From positions 1 to 32,405 of the forward strand of contig DCYG01000034.1 in assembly GCA_002331025.1 (NCBI GenBank): a stretch of DNA of 32,405 nt. Direction: 5' to 3'. The notes below the pieces were generated by a model. It was given only the letters and a program-made list of their open reading frames with translations, did no database searches and was not told where the DNA came from. This document shows positions 16,167 through 24,722 of the stretch, one piece after another (positions within the stretch are counted from its first letter, which is position 1; the number at the start of each line of letters is the position of its first letter). This DNA comes from Firmicutes bacterium UBA2116. GTDB taxonomy: Bacteria > Bacillota > Clostridia > Tissierellales > Sedimentibacteraceae. A program made the position numbers and the translations under genes.

Positions 16167-16469
16167 TTGGAAATAACAACAGATTTAAAAATTGGTCAAA
16201 TAGTTAAATCAAAAGCAGGCAGAGATAAAGACAGAGTTTTTATTATATGTGATATTTTGGATGAACAATTCGTATTTGTATGTGACGGAGATTTAAGAAA
16301 ATTAAGTTCTCCCAAAAAGAAGAAAGTGAAACATTTAATGATTTATAATACAGTGTTGACAGAATTTGCAGATAAGTTACAAAGTAATGAAAATTTAGAT
16401 GATGCATATGTCAGAAAGGTTCTAAGTCCTTTTAAACAAAGTGTATCTAAAGAAATGGAGGTTGAGTGA
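16167..16469 (+). CDS. Small KOW-domain RNA-binding protein (L14e/L27e-like)
   Basis: A 100-residue protein with an N-terminal KOW-like segment (IGQIVKSKAGRDKDRVFII, about 8-27) followed by DGDLRKLSSPKKKKVKH, the pattern of the archaeal/eukaryotic L14e-L6e-L27e SH3-like proteins. Genes like this occur between map and infA in many Clostridia and are annotated as KOW-domain proteins of unknown role; ribosome or RNA binding is inferred. The start is TTG 16167 after AGGGGTGA. Only 3 bp separate it from infA. Confidence 0.85.
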   Translation: MEITTDLKIGQIVKSKAGRDKDRVFIICDILDEQFVFVCDGDLRKLSSPKKKKVKHLMIYNTVLTEFADKLQSNENLDDAYVRKVLSPFKQSVSKEMEVE

Positions 16470-16472
16470 TCA

Positions 16473-16691
16473 ATGTCCAAGAAAGATGTAATAGAAGTCG
16501 AAGGGAAAGTCCTGGAAGCACTTCCTAATGCTATGTTCAAAGTTGAGCTTCAAAATGGGCACCAGATTTTAGCGCATATTTCTGGAAAACTGAGGATGAA
16601 CTATATCAGGATTCTACCAGGAGATACTGTTAATGTTGAATTATCACCGTATGATTTAACAAGAGGAAGAATAACCTGGAGGAAAAAGTAA
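16473..16691 (+). CDS. infA: Translation initiation factor IF-1
   Basis: A 72-residue IF-1, a single S1/OB-fold domain (MSKKDVIEVEGKVLEALPNA, then NGHQILAHISGKLRMNYIRI and GDTVNVELSPYDLTRGRI). It occupies the 30S A site during initiation. The start ATG 16473 follows GGAGGTTGAG; length is exactly that of the family. Confidence 0.98.
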   Translation: MSKKDVIEVEGKVLEALPNAMFKVELQNGHQILAHISGKLRMNYIRILPGDTVNVELSPYDLTRGRITWRKK

Positions 16692-16703
16692 GGAGGTATT
16701 ACA

Positions 16704-16817
16704 ATGAAAGTAAGACCATCAGTAAAACCTATGTGCGAAAAATGCAAGATTATCAGAAGAAAAGGAAAAGTAATGGTAATCTGTCAAAATCCAAAGCACA
16801 AACAAAAACAAGGCTAA
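16704..16817 (+). CDS. rpmJ: 50S ribosomal protein L36, zinc-binding
   Basis: A 37-residue gene that starts MKVRPSVKPMCEKCKIIRRK and ends KHKQKQG. The zinc ligands Cys11, Cys14, Cys27 and His32 are present. AAGGAGG precedes ATG 16704. It lies between infA and rpsM as usual. Confidence 0.97.
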   Translation: MKVRPSVKPMCEKCKIIRRKGKVMVICQNPKHKQKQG

Positions 16818-16864
16818 TAAGCTGATAAAATATTAAGTAACTAGGTTGATAGGAGGTGTACTTA

Positions 16865-17233
16865 ATGGCCAGAATCGCCGGTGTTGACTTGCCAAGAGAA
16901 AAAAGAGTTGAAATAGGTTTAACTTATATATTTGGTATTGGCAGAGCAACTTCAAAGAAAATTTTAAATGCAACAGGTATTAACCCTGATACAAGAGTTA
17001 AGGATCTGACAGAAGATGAAGTACAACAATTAAGAACTGAAATAGATAAGCGTCCTGTAGAAGGTGACTTAAGAAGAGAAGTAGCGTTGAATATTAAGAG
17101 ATTAAAAGAAATCAACTGCTACAGAGGAATAAGACACAAAAGAGGACTGCCTGTCAGAGGACAGAACACTAAAAATAATTCGAGAACTCGAAAAGGTCCT
17201 AAGAGAGTTTCAGGAAAAAAATCTAAGAAGTAA
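16865..17233 (+). CDS. rpsM: 30S ribosomal protein S13
   Basis: A 122-residue S13 (MARIAGVDLPREKRVEIGLT) with the helix-hairpin-helix YIFGIGRATSKKIL and the basic C-terminal tail GLPVRGQNTKNNSRTRKGPK that contacts tRNA. ATG 16865 gives the standard N terminus at 8 bp from AGGAGG; GTG 16856, in frame, overlaps the Shine-Dalgarno and is rejected. Confidence 0.98.
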   Translation: MARIAGVDLPREKRVEIGLTYIFGIGRATSKKILNATGINPDTRVKDLTEDEVQQLRTEIDKRPVEGDLRREVALNIKRLKEINCYRGIRHKRGLPVRGQNTKNNSRTRKGPKRVSGKKSKK

Positions 17234-17247
17234 AAGGAGGGACTTAA

Positions 17248-17649
17248 GTGGCAGCTAAGAAACAACAAAAAACAACAAGAGTAAGAAAAAGAGAACGTAA
17301 AAATATTGAAAAAGGCCAGGCACATATTAAGTCAACTTTTAACAATACGCTTGTAACTCTTACAGACTTGCAAGGAAATGCAATTTCTTGGGCAAGCTCA
17401 GGTCAATTAGGTTTCAAGGGTTCAAGAAAATCTACTCCTTATGCAGCGAGCATGGTTGCTGAAGAAGCTGCAAAAAAGGCTATGGAACATGGCTTGAAAA
17501 CAGTAGAAGTATACGTTAAGGGACCGGGCTCAGGCAGAGAAGCTGCAATCAGATCTTTGCAGGCAGCGGGCTTAGAAGTTAATTTAATAAAAGACGTTAC
17601 TCCGATACCACATAATGGTTGCAGACCGCCAAAACGTAGAAGAGTATAA
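17248..17649 (+). CDS. rpsK: 30S ribosomal protein S11
   Basis: A 133-residue S11 with a GTG start (17248) after AAAGGAGG. The block GPGSGREAAIRSLQAAGLEV and the DVTPIPHNGCRPPKRRRV ending are diagnostic. It lies on the platform of the 30S subunit near the E site. Confidence 0.98.
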   Translation: MAAKKQQKTTRVRKRERKNIEKGQAHIKSTFNNTLVTLTDLQGNAISWASSGQLGFKGSRKSTPYAASMVAEEAAKKAMEHGLKTVEVYVKGPGSGREAAIRSLQAAGLEVNLIKDVTPIPHNGCRPPKRRRV

Positions 17650-17667
17650 TGGAAACGAGGTGAAAAG

Positions 17668-18291
17668 ATGGCAAGATATACTGGACCTGTCTGCAGAATT
17701 TGCAGAAGAGAAGGATTAAAGTTATATTTTAAAGGTGACAGATGTTATACTGACAAGTGTTCAATCGGCAGAAGAAATTATGCTCCGGGACAACACGGTC
17801 AAAACAATAAAAAATTATCTAACTATGGTATGCAGTTAAGAGAAAAACAAAAAGTTAGAAAATATTACGGAGTTTTAGAAGGACAATTTGTAGAATATTT
17901 CAGAATTGCTGATAAAATGTCAGGAAAAACAGGTAGTAACTTATTGAAGTTATTAGAGCTTAGATTTGACAATGTCGTTTATAGATTAGGTTTTGCAAGT
18001 TCAAGACCTGAAGCAAGACAATTGGTAGTTCACGGCCACTTTACCGTTAACGGTAAGAAGGCAGATATCCCATCTATGATTTTACAAGCTGGAGATGTTA
18101 TACAAGTTAAAGAAAAAAGCCAAAGTTCAGATAAATTCAAGGCTTTAGTTGAAAATCACAAAAAGACTGCACCACAATGGCTGCAGGTAGAACCGGACAG
18201 CTTTACAGGTAGAATAATTGCAGAACCTGCTAAAGAGGATATAGAAATACCAATAGAAGAGCATCTGATTGTCGAGTTGTATTCTAAGTAA
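17668..18291 (+). CDS. rpsD: 30S ribosomal protein S4, zinc-binding type
   Basis: A 207-residue S4, a primary assembly protein and in several bacteria a translational repressor of this operon. The N terminus has Cys9, Cys12, Cys26 and Cys31, so this is the zinc form; the S4 RNA-binding domain lies at about 95-160 (RLDNVVYRLGF-like, then ARQLVVHGHFTVNGKK). ATG 17668 follows GAGGTGA. Confidence 0.98.
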   Translation: MARYTGPVCRICRREGLKLYFKGDRCYTDKCSIGRRNYAPGQHGQNNKKLSNYGMQLREKQKVRKYYGVLEGQFVEYFRIADKMSGKTGSNLLKLLELRFDNVVYRLGFASSRPEARQLVVHGHFTVNGKKADIPSMILQAGDVIQVKEKSQSSDKFKALVENHKKTAPQWLQVEPDSFTGRIIAEPAKEDIEIPIEEHLIVELYSK

Positions 18292-18345
18292 TAAGTAAAT
18301 AAGAATTATTACCCTCGGCAAACATCACATCTAAGGAGGGTTGGG

Positions 18346-19293
18346 ATGATAGAAATAGAAAAACCTAATATTACGTTAATTGAAAAGAATGATGATAACT
18401 CATATGGAAAAATAGTAGTTGAACCACTTGAAAGAGGTTACGGGACAACACTTGGAAATTCACTCAGAAGAATACTTCTTTCATCGTTACCTGGAGCAGC
18501 TGTAACATCAATCAACATACAAGGCGTATTGCATGAATTCTCTACAATACCGGGAGTAAGAGAAGATGTTACAGAAATAATTCTTAATATAAAGAACCTT
18601 GCTGCAAAAATGAACGTACAAGGACCGGCACAGCTTCTGATAGATGCTAAAGGTCCAAAGGTAGTTACAGCAGCAGACATTATAACAGGAACAGATGTAG
18701 AAATAATCAACGAGGATTTGCATATTGCAACCTTGGAGGAAGGCTCTGAGCTCATTATTGAAATGGAAATGGAGCAGGGCAGAGGTTACGTCGTAGCAGA
18801 AAGAAATAAGAAGGACAGTCAGGCAATTGGCGTAATACCTATAGATTCTATTTACACACCTGTTAAAAAGGTTAACTTTACTGTTGAAGATACCAGAGTT
18901 GGTAACAGAACAGATTTTGACAAATTGACAATCGAGATATGGACTAATGGTACAATTGAACCTGAAGAAGCAGTTTCTTTAGGTGCTAAAATATTAAATG
19001 AACATCTGAATTTATTTATATCATTGACAGACCACGTTAATGACGTTGAAATAATGGTAGAAAAAGAAGAAGATGAAAAAGAAAAAGTATTAGAAATGAC
19101 AATAGAGGAGCTGGATTTGTCAGTTAGATCTTACAACTGTCTGAAGAGAGCAGGAATTAATACTGTTGAGGAGCTTACATACAAGTCAGAAGATGACATG
19201 ATGAAAGTAAGAAACCTTGGAAAGAAATCTTTAGACGAAGTAGCTAAGAAACTTGAGGAATTAGGTTTATCTCTCAGAAAAAATGATAATTAG
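18346..19293 (+). CDS. rpoA: RNA polymerase alpha subunit
   Basis: A 315-residue alpha subunit. The N-terminal dimerisation domain (1-230) has ERGYGTTLGNSLRRILLSSL, an acidic linker (KEEDEKEKVLE) follows, and the C-terminal domain (about 250-315) with its two helix-hairpin-helix motifs (LDLSVRSYNCLKRAGINT and RNLGKKSLDEV) binds UP elements and activators. AAGGAGG precedes ATG 18346. The 54-bp gap after rpsD shows no obvious structure. Confidence 0.98.
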   Translation: MIEIEKPNITLIEKNDDNSYGKIVVEPLERGYGTTLGNSLRRILLSSLPGAAVTSINIQGVLHEFSTIPGVREDVTEIILNIKNLAAKMNVQGPAQLLIDAKGPKVVTAADIITGTDVEIINEDLHIATLEEGSELIIEMEMEQGRGYVVAERNKKDSQAIGVIPIDSIYTPVKKVNFTVEDTRVGNRTDFDKLTIEIWTNGTIEPEEAVSLGAKILNEHLNLFISLTDHVNDVEIMVEKEEDEKEKVLEMTIEELDLSVRSYNCLKRAGINTVEELTYKSEDDMMKVRNLGKKSLDEVAKKLEELGLSLRKNDN

Positions 19294-19313
19294 CTGTAAA
19301 AGGAGGACTAAGC

Positions 19314-19655
19314 ATGGGTAGTCACAGAAAGCTTGGTTTCAAGTCTGACCACAGAGTAGCGATGCTTCGTAATATGACAGCTGACTTAATTAATCATGGC
19401 AGAATTGTTACAACAGTAACAAGAGCCAAAGAATTAAGAAGAGTAGCTGAAAGAACTATCACTCTTGGCAAAAGAGGAGACCTACATGCAAGACGTCAAG
19501 CAGCAGCTTATTTATACGATAAAAATGCTGTAAGTAAGTTGTTTGAAGAAGTTGCTCCTAAATACAAGGAAAGAAACGGTGGATACACCAGAATTCTTAA
19601 ATTGGGACCACGCAGAGGCGATGGAGCAGAAATGGCGATAATTGAATTAGTATAG
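19314..19655 (+). CDS. rplQ: 50S ribosomal protein L17
   Basis: A 113-residue L17 (MGSHRKLGFKSDHRVAMLRN), with the family blocks TTVTRAKELRRVAERTITLG and YTRILKLGPRRGDGAEMAII. Last gene of the superoperon, followed by a terminator rather than by the ecf genes that come next in many Firmicutes. Confidence 0.98.
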   Translation: MGSHRKLGFKSDHRVAMLRNMTADLINHGRIVTTVTRAKELRRVAERTITLGKRGDLHARRQAAAYLYDKNAVSKLFEEVAPKYKERNGGYTRILKLGPRRGDGAEMAIIELV

Positions 19656-19694
19656 TTAGTATATAAGTTCAAATTGATTAATAATAAAACTGTT

Positions 19695-19720
19695 AGGGAT
19701 TAAGATTTCTTAGTCCCTTT
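19695..19720 (+). terminator. Terminator of the S10-spc-alpha operon
   Basis: AGGGATTAAG (19695-19704) pairs with CTTAGTCCCT (19709-19718), with one G-U pair and a four-base loop, followed by TT. Confidence 0.82.
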
Positions 19721-19732
19721 AAGTTTGCTATA

Positions 19733-19770
19733 AAAAAGCAACCTAAATTCAAAAATTTAAGTTGCCTTTT
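19733..19770. terminator. Bidirectional terminator between rplQ and mcp
   Basis: GCAACCTAAA (19738-19747) pairs with TTTAAGTTGC (19756-19765) with one mismatch. The stem is flanked by an A-run on the left and a T-run on the right, so it works in both directions and serves the convergent rplQ and mcp units. Confidence 0.82.
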
Positions 19771-19785
19771 TATATGAAATAAAAA

Positions 19786-21492
19786 TTAAATTACTTCTTC
19801 AGCCAGGTTATTCTCCGACTTTATTTTAAATTTGCTTACTAATCCTTTTAATAGGATGGCTTGGCTGGATAATTCTTCACTTGCTGCTGCGCTTTCTTCT
19901 GCCGTGGCTGAATTTGTTTGAACAGCTTGAGATATTTGCATTATGGCTTCAGTGATTTGATTCATTGCTATATTCTGTTCATTTGAAGCTGCAGCAATGC
20001 TGCTTACATACTCAGAAGTTTTTTCTCCGGCTTCTTTTACCTGCTCTAATGCCTTATATGTTGCATTTACTATTGTTTTTCCGTTTTCTGCTTTGCTGAT
20101 GGAGGTTTCTATTAGCTCGGTAGTATCCTTGGCTGCTTCGTTGCTCTTAGCAGCCAAATTCCTTACCTCTTCGGCTACAACGGCAAATCCCTTTCCGTAT
20201 TGTCCGGCATGAGCAGCTTCTACTGCTGCATTTAAAGCAAGAATATTTGTTTGAAATGATATATCATCAATTACTTTGATAATTCTTGACATTTTTTCAG
20301 AGGATACACTTATTTCATTCATAGCATTAACAACATTGTTCATTTGCTCATTTGTATAAATTAAATTTTCGCTGGCTAATTCTAATACTTCAATAGCTTG
20401 ATTTGCAAAATCTGAATTTTGTTTAATTTGGGCAGCAACCTCTTCAATTGTTGCGCTGATTTCTTCCACAGATGATGCTTGTTCAGTAGAACTCTGAGAA
20501 AGCATCTGGCTTGCAGAAGCCACTTGTTCAGAACCGGATGTTACCTGATTAGAAGCATTTAATATATTATGGAGAACATCGTTGTTTACAGATATTAATT
20601 TCTTCAAGTTATTGCCTAATAAATCTTTATCAGATTTTGCACTAATATCAACAGTAAAATCTCCCGAAGCTATTTTTTCTACAACAAAGGCCTGAGATCG
20701 TATATTTTCAATCATTTTATCAAAGGAAGCAGCTAATTTACCTACTTCATCACTTCTGTCAATTTCAATGTTAACATTAACATCTCCTGTTGCAAGAGCT
20801 TCCGCAGCGTCAACCATTCGTGAGATAGGTTTACTTATGATGCTTGAATTAAAAAAACCGCATGCAATTGCAATGAGTATTGATATGATTATGATAATTA
20901 TCATACTTATAATTGTAATTTTAGTTTCATCAGTCAATTGCGCCGATAATTCATTACCATAAAATACTTTAAGGTGTTGCAGATTCTCAAAAACCTCTTC
21001 AATTGATTCTGAAAGCTCATCTGCTTTTCCGTTTGATAGTTCAATTGCTGCATCAATTTTATTATCATTTGCGTATTGAGCGATTAAGCTTAGTTCTGTA
21101 TTATATTGGTTCAGCAGATCTATAAGCTTGTTGAACTCAGTGCGACCTTCTTCTGTTTGCAGTGTATTTTCAAATATTTTTAATGAATTGTACATATGCT
21201 CACGTTCTTCTTCAATTATCAGTTTATAGCTGTCCACATCGTTATTTTTGCCCTTTGTACCTTCAAGGATTGCTTTTTGCAAATTAATGCGTATATCATG
21301 ATAGGATACTTCAGCATCACTAATATCCCTTAAAGGTGCACCATAAACATTAAATAATTCAGAATATTGCTTAACGAGACCGTTTATATTTATAATACCT
21401 ATTATTCCTACAATTAATGTAATCATTGCCACTGTAGAAAATCCAATTATTAATTTAGATCTTATATTTAAATTTAAATACCATTTTTTCAT
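19786..21492 (-). CDS. Methyl-accepting chemotaxis protein
   Basis: A 568-residue transmembrane chemoreceptor. TM1 is at about 14-36, a four-helix-bundle-like extracellular domain at 37-188 (with LRDISDAEVSYHDIRINLQK), TM2 at 191-213, HAMP at 214-268, and the cytoplasmic signalling domain to the end. The hairpin tip that binds CheA/CheW is intact (NILALNAAVEAAHAGQYGKG then FAVVAEEVRNLAAKS, about 416-450). No C-terminal CheR pentapeptide is seen. It starts 13 bp after the cheW stop with AGAGGAGG. No cheA, cheY, cheR or cheB lies in the window, so it must rely on components elsewhere. Confidence 0.95.
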   Translation of the reverse strand: MKKWYLNLNIRSKLIIGFSTVAMITLIVGIIGIININGLVKQYSELFNVYGAPLRDISDAEVSYHDIRINLQKAILEGTKGKNNDVDSYKLIIEEEREHMYNSLKIFENTLQTEEGRTEFNKLIDLLNQYNTELSLIAQYANDNKIDAAIELSNGKADELSESIEEVFENLQHLKVFYGNELSAQLTDETKITIISMIIIIIISILIAIACGFFNSSIISKPISRMVDAAEALATGDVNVNIEIDRSDEVGKLAASFDKMIENIRSQAFVVEKIASGDFTVDISAKSDKDLLGNNLKKLISVNNDVLHNILNASNQVTSGSEQVASASQMLSQSSTEQASSVEEISATIEEVAAQIKQNSDFANQAIEVLELASENLIYTNEQMNNVVNAMNEISVSSEKMSRIIKVIDDISFQTNILALNAAVEAAHAGQYGKGFAVVAEEVRNLAAKSNEAAKDTTELIETSISKAENGKTIVNATYKALEQVKEAGEKTSEYVSSIAAASNEQNIAMNQITEAIMQISQAVQTNSATAEESAAASEELSSQAILLKGLVSKFKIKSENNLAEEVI

Positions 21493-21505
21493 ATTATCCT
21501 CCTCT

Positions 21506-22000
21506 TTAATTCCACATATTTTCCATTAAATTGTTAATACCATCATCACTGATTAATTTACTGCAATCAATCAATAATTTTATTTCATCGCCGACTTTTC
21601 CTATGCCATTTATAAGGTGTTGATTTTCAACCTTAAAACTTGGGGGAAGTGAAATATTTTCGTCGGCAATAGCTAAGACTTCTAATACACAATCTACTAT
21701 AATCCCCAAGGATATGCCATTTATGTTTATAACTATAATACATGTACGATTATCGTATTCTTTAAATGGCATATTAAATTTAAGCCTCACATCCATTAAA
21801 GGTATTATATTTCCTCTTAGGTTAATAACCCCCCTTACATATTTTTCAAGCTGGGGTATTTCTGTATAAGGCTGAATTCCTATTATTTCTTTAACATGTT
21901 TGATAGCTATTCCGTATACATCGTTACCAATATAAAATGTTAAATATTTTCCTTTTTGAGTATCATTAACAGCCTTTGTATCACTTAGAATACTATTCAT
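21506..22000 (-). CDS. cheW: CheW-like coupling protein
   Basis: A 164-residue CheW-domain protein (GKYLTFYIGNDVYGIAIKHV, VRGVINLRGNIIPLMDVRL, and LGIIVDCVLEVLAI), which couples receptors to the CheA kinase. About 15 N-terminal residues and 20 C-terminal residues extend beyond the core. Start ATG with AAAGGAG 7 bp upstream. It forms a two-gene unit with mcp; a terminator at 22078-22108 separates it from the REC-HDOD gene, so it should have its own promoter, but I saw no convincing sigma-70 or sigma-28 site in the 77 bp between. Confidence 0.93.
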   Translation of the reverse strand: MNSILSDTKAVNDTQKGKYLTFYIGNDVYGIAIKHVKEIIGIQPYTEIPQLEKYVRGVINLRGNIIPLMDVRLKFNMPFKEYDNRTCIIVININGISLGIIVDCVLEVLAIADENISLPPSFKVENQHLINGIGKVGDEIKLLIDCSKLISDDGINNLMENMWN

Positions 22001-22077
22001 ATTTATCTCCTTTCTAATATTGTTAATATCATTTTATACTTTTATTTTTTTGTTTGTGGAGTTTGGACTTAATATGT

Positions 22078-22108
22078 AAAAAAAACGACTCGAACGGTCG
22101 TTTTTTTT
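22078..22108. terminator. Terminator between REC-HDOD and cheW genes
   Basis: AAAAAAAACGAC (22078-22089) pairs perfectly with GTCGTTTTTTTT (22097-22108) around a 7-base loop. On the minus strand it ends the kinase/REC-HDOD unit. Confidence 0.88.
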
Positions 22109-22154
22109 GTCTGAATGGTATGTTATGTTCTTTTATTTGAAATTAATCATACTT

Positions 22155-23336
22155 TTATACAATTAATTTTATTTCTTCCAGCAAATCATTACTGTTTTCA
22201 ACAGTTAATCCAAATTTGTTTAATACTATAGAATCTATACTTTTATCTGCATTTTCTAAAATACTCCAAGAAAAAACGTCGGCAATATGAAGCAGTGAAA
22301 CAAGTTCCGTATCTATAATTCTATTATCTAAAGGTTTGTGATGGAAAAGAGCAGACTCAACAATTTGCTGAGGAAGCTCCCACCAGTTAAGGAAATAGGC
22401 ACCTAATTCTTCGTGTGAAATATTCATAAATTCAAGACTTTCAAAAAAATGATACATATCATTTGTTCCTCTGATATCTTTAGTTTTCTTCAAATATTCA
22501 TCAGGAAAATTATTTATAAGTACAAATTTACCGATATCGTGCAGTAAACCTGCCATTGCACACGTATCAGGAATCTTTTTATTTAATAGTCTCTTATATA
22601 GGTAATTTAATATTTTATTAGTTTGCGTAGAATGTTCCCATAAAATTTCTATATCTTCACTCAAATACTTATTGCTATTTTTTTGTTTATAGCAAAAACT
22701 TAGGCTTAAAATTATATTTTTTACATTTATAAGCCCAAGATATGTAATTGCAGTTCTAACAGAACCTGTTCTTATTCCGTAAAATGCTGAATTGACAATT
22801 TGAAGTATTTTGGCGGCTATTGATGGGTCTTCTTCTATTAATTCTTCAATTTCCTGCATGTTGGCCTCATTTTTAATCAAAAGCTCAAATTTGTTGTATA
22901 TTTCTATCGGTGAAGGAAGAAGTTCAATTTCATTAATTACTCTTAATAGATTTTTCTGCTCTAATATTTCTTTAATACTAATCATATTTTTAACGCATGA
23001 TAAAAGCTCAGCATTATTCCATGGCTTTAATATATAGAGCTTTGCTAAATTGCGTTGCTTAATTTTAAGTAAAGTGTCTTCATCAGCGTAGCCGCTTAAT
23101 ACGATTCTTATAGTTGAGGGAGAAATTTCGTTTGATTTGGCTAAAAATTCATAACCACTTATTCCGGGCATTCTGATATCTGTTATCATAAGTGTTATTT
23201 TTTCTTTATGCAAAATATTTAGCGCATCTTCACCGTTATTTGCAGTGAATAAATTATACCCTTTAAATAAAAATAATCTTTTTAAAGAATTTAAGATTTG
23301 TATTTCATCATCGACTAATAGTATATTTTCATTCAT
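22155..23336 (-). CDS. Response regulator with HDOD output domain
   Basis: A 393-residue protein. Residues 1-120 are a receiver with phosphoacceptor Asp53 (LMITDIRMPG), acidic pocket DDE (9-11) and KPWNN at 104-108. Residues 130-335 are an HDOD domain, with PSIAAKILQIVNSAFYG, GLLHDIGK (263-270) and FHHKP (331-335). HDOD proteins are linked to signalling and chemotaxis/virulence control; the domain usually lacks proven phosphohydrolase activity, so output is not predictable. It starts 8 bp after the kinase stop, with only a distant AAAGGA, suggesting coupled translation. The kinase upstream is the obvious partner. Its receiver resembles that of the LytTR regulator at 24723-25475, including the KPWNN segment. 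Confidence 0.93.
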   Translation of the reverse strand: MNENILLVDDEIQILNSLKRLFLFKGYNLFTANNGEDALNILHKEKITLMITDIRMPGISGYEFLAKSNEISPSTIRIVLSGYADEDTLLKIKQRNLAKLYILKPWNNAELLSCVKNMISIKEILEQKNLLRVINEIELLPSPIEIYNKFELLIKNEANMQEIEELIEEDPSIAAKILQIVNSAFYGIRTGSVRTAITYLGLINVKNIILSLSFCYKQKNSNKYLSEDIEILWEHSTQTNKILNYLYKRLLNKKIPDTCAMAGLLHDIGKFVLINNFPDEYLKKTKDIRGTNDMYHFFESLEFMNISHEELGAYFLNWWELPQQIVESALFHHKPLDNRIIDTELVSLLHIADVFSWSILENADKSIDSIVLNKFGLTVENSNDLLEEIKLIV

Positions 23337-23344
23337 ATAATTGT

Positions 23345-24619
23345 CTATGTATTCCTTTCGTTATTTAAAGCGGGTAATTTAATTGTAGTCTTAGTTCCTT
23401 TTCCAAATGTTGATTCGATATAAATTTTACCGTTATGTTTATTAACTACAATATCATAGGAAATACTTAATCCTAAGCCTGTACCGCTTCCAACCGGCTT
23501 AGTTGTAAAAAATGGATCAAATATTCTGGTTAGATTTTCAATTTCAATGCCAATTCCATTATCCTCAATTTGACATACCACATAGTTATCTTCAATGCTT
23601 GTTGAAATAATAATAAGTCCATTTTCTTCTGATTTTTTATTTTTGATTGCATAACAAGAATTTAGTATAATATTTAGTATAACTTCATTTATTCTGTTAC
23701 CGTTTGCCATTATAATTGGAATGTTGCAGAAATTTACAACTACATCTGCATTATACTTAATTTCGTTTTTTGCTAAGTTCAGAGTTTCTTTGATTCCCTT
23801 ATTTAGATCATATTCTTCAAATTTGAGAGTCGGATCAACTCTTGAGAAGGTTTTAAGATTATTAACAATTTCAGATATTTTGTTAAGACCGTTTTTAATA
23901 TCACTATTAAGTTCTACAATATCATTCATTATAAAATCAATATTAGATTGGTTTCTTAAATCTAATATTGATTTTATTTCATCATTTAATTCATGAGGTG
24001 ATATAGAAGGTAATTTTGATATTAAGCTATCGTATGAATATAGAATTTTTTTTATTTTACTGAAATATTCCCATCCGGTTTCTATATTACTTGATACATA
24101 GCCCAGCGGATTGTTTATTTCGTGGGCAACTCCTGCTGCCATTTGACCAATTATAGCAAGTTTCTCATGTTGAAAAAGCTGCTCCTTCGTTTCTTCAATC
24201 TGCACCATTTTAGAATTTAATTCATTGTTGAAATTGATAACAATGTTTCTTATAAAGTCTTTGTCATTTATCTCTCTTGCAATGGTCAGGACTGTGCTAT
24301 TACCGCAAAATTCACATAGGCTAACTTCAACATTTGTTAAAATAACCTTATTAAATTTAGTAAAGAATAACATGGAGTAGCTTATTGTCTCACCGGCAAA
24401 AAGTTTACTCAATTCATCTTTTAAATTTGCCTCATAAATAGGCATCCCAATATTGACAGTGTCTAGTGAAGTCATTTCATCTTTTGTGTATCCAAGCTTG
24501 CAGCAGGCTTCTTCATTAACATATACTATATTACCCGGTACACCATCTTTGCCGATTTTATTTATAAATACCAAACATTCACTGCAGTCATAACTAAAAT
24601 TACCATTAAAATTTTTCAT
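23345..24619 (-). CDS. PAS-domain sensor histidine kinase, NtrB-like
   Basis: A 424-residue soluble kinase without membrane segments. Residues 1-118 form a PAS domain. The dimerisation helix has the phosphoacceptor His166 in AAGVAHEINNPLGY, and the ATPase domain has N-box NEVILNIILNS, DNGIGI and GTGLGLSIS. The PAS domain is rich in cysteine: CSEC (12-15), CC (39-40) and CEFC (102-105). That suggests a metal, Fe-S or thiol-redox sensor (inference). ATG 24619 is chosen because GGGAG lies 5 bp upstream; a TTG 18 bp earlier is less likely. It shares a transcript with the REC-HDOD gene and is separated from the LytTR gene by a terminator. Confidence 0.92.
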   Translation of the reverse strand: MKNFNGNFSYDCSECLVFINKIGKDGVPGNIVYVNEEACCKLGYTKDEMTSLDTVNIGMPIYEANLKDELSKLFAGETISYSMLFFTKFNKVILTNVEVSLCEFCGNSTVLTIAREINDKDFIRNIVINFNNELNSKMVQIEETKEQLFQHEKLAIIGQMAAGVAHEINNPLGYVSSNIETGWEYFSKIKKILYSYDSLISKLPSISPHELNDEIKSILDLRNQSNIDFIMNDIVELNSDIKNGLNKISEIVNNLKTFSRVDPTLKFEEYDLNKGIKETLNLAKNEIKYNADVVVNFCNIPIIMANGNRINEVILNIILNSCYAIKNKKSEENGLIIISTSIEDNYVVCQIEDNGIGIEIENLTRIFDPFFTTKPVGSGTGLGLSISYDIVVNKHNGKIYIESTFGKGTKTTIKLPALNNERNT

Positions 24620-24688
24620 GTAATCTCCCAACGACAATTTAATAAGATTGTAAATTTAATTCAATAAGGGCATTGCCCGTCATTCAAC

Positions 24689-24720
24689 AAAATCAGTGGG
24701 GTTAATCCCCCACTGATTTT
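24689..24720. terminator. Terminator after the minus-strand LytTR gene
   Basis: AAAATCAGTGGGG (24689-24701) pairs with CCCCACTGATTTT (24708-24720). The stem is nearly symmetrical with T-rich ends on both strands. A small GGGC/GCCC hairpin (24668-24678) follows on the minus strand. Confidence 0.88.
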
Positions 24721-24722
24721 AG

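Noticed and set aside
22001..22077. Sigma-28 or sigma-70 promoter for cheW-mcp
   Set aside because: A TATAAA is present on the minus strand but no acceptable -35 or sigma-28 pattern lies at the right distance.
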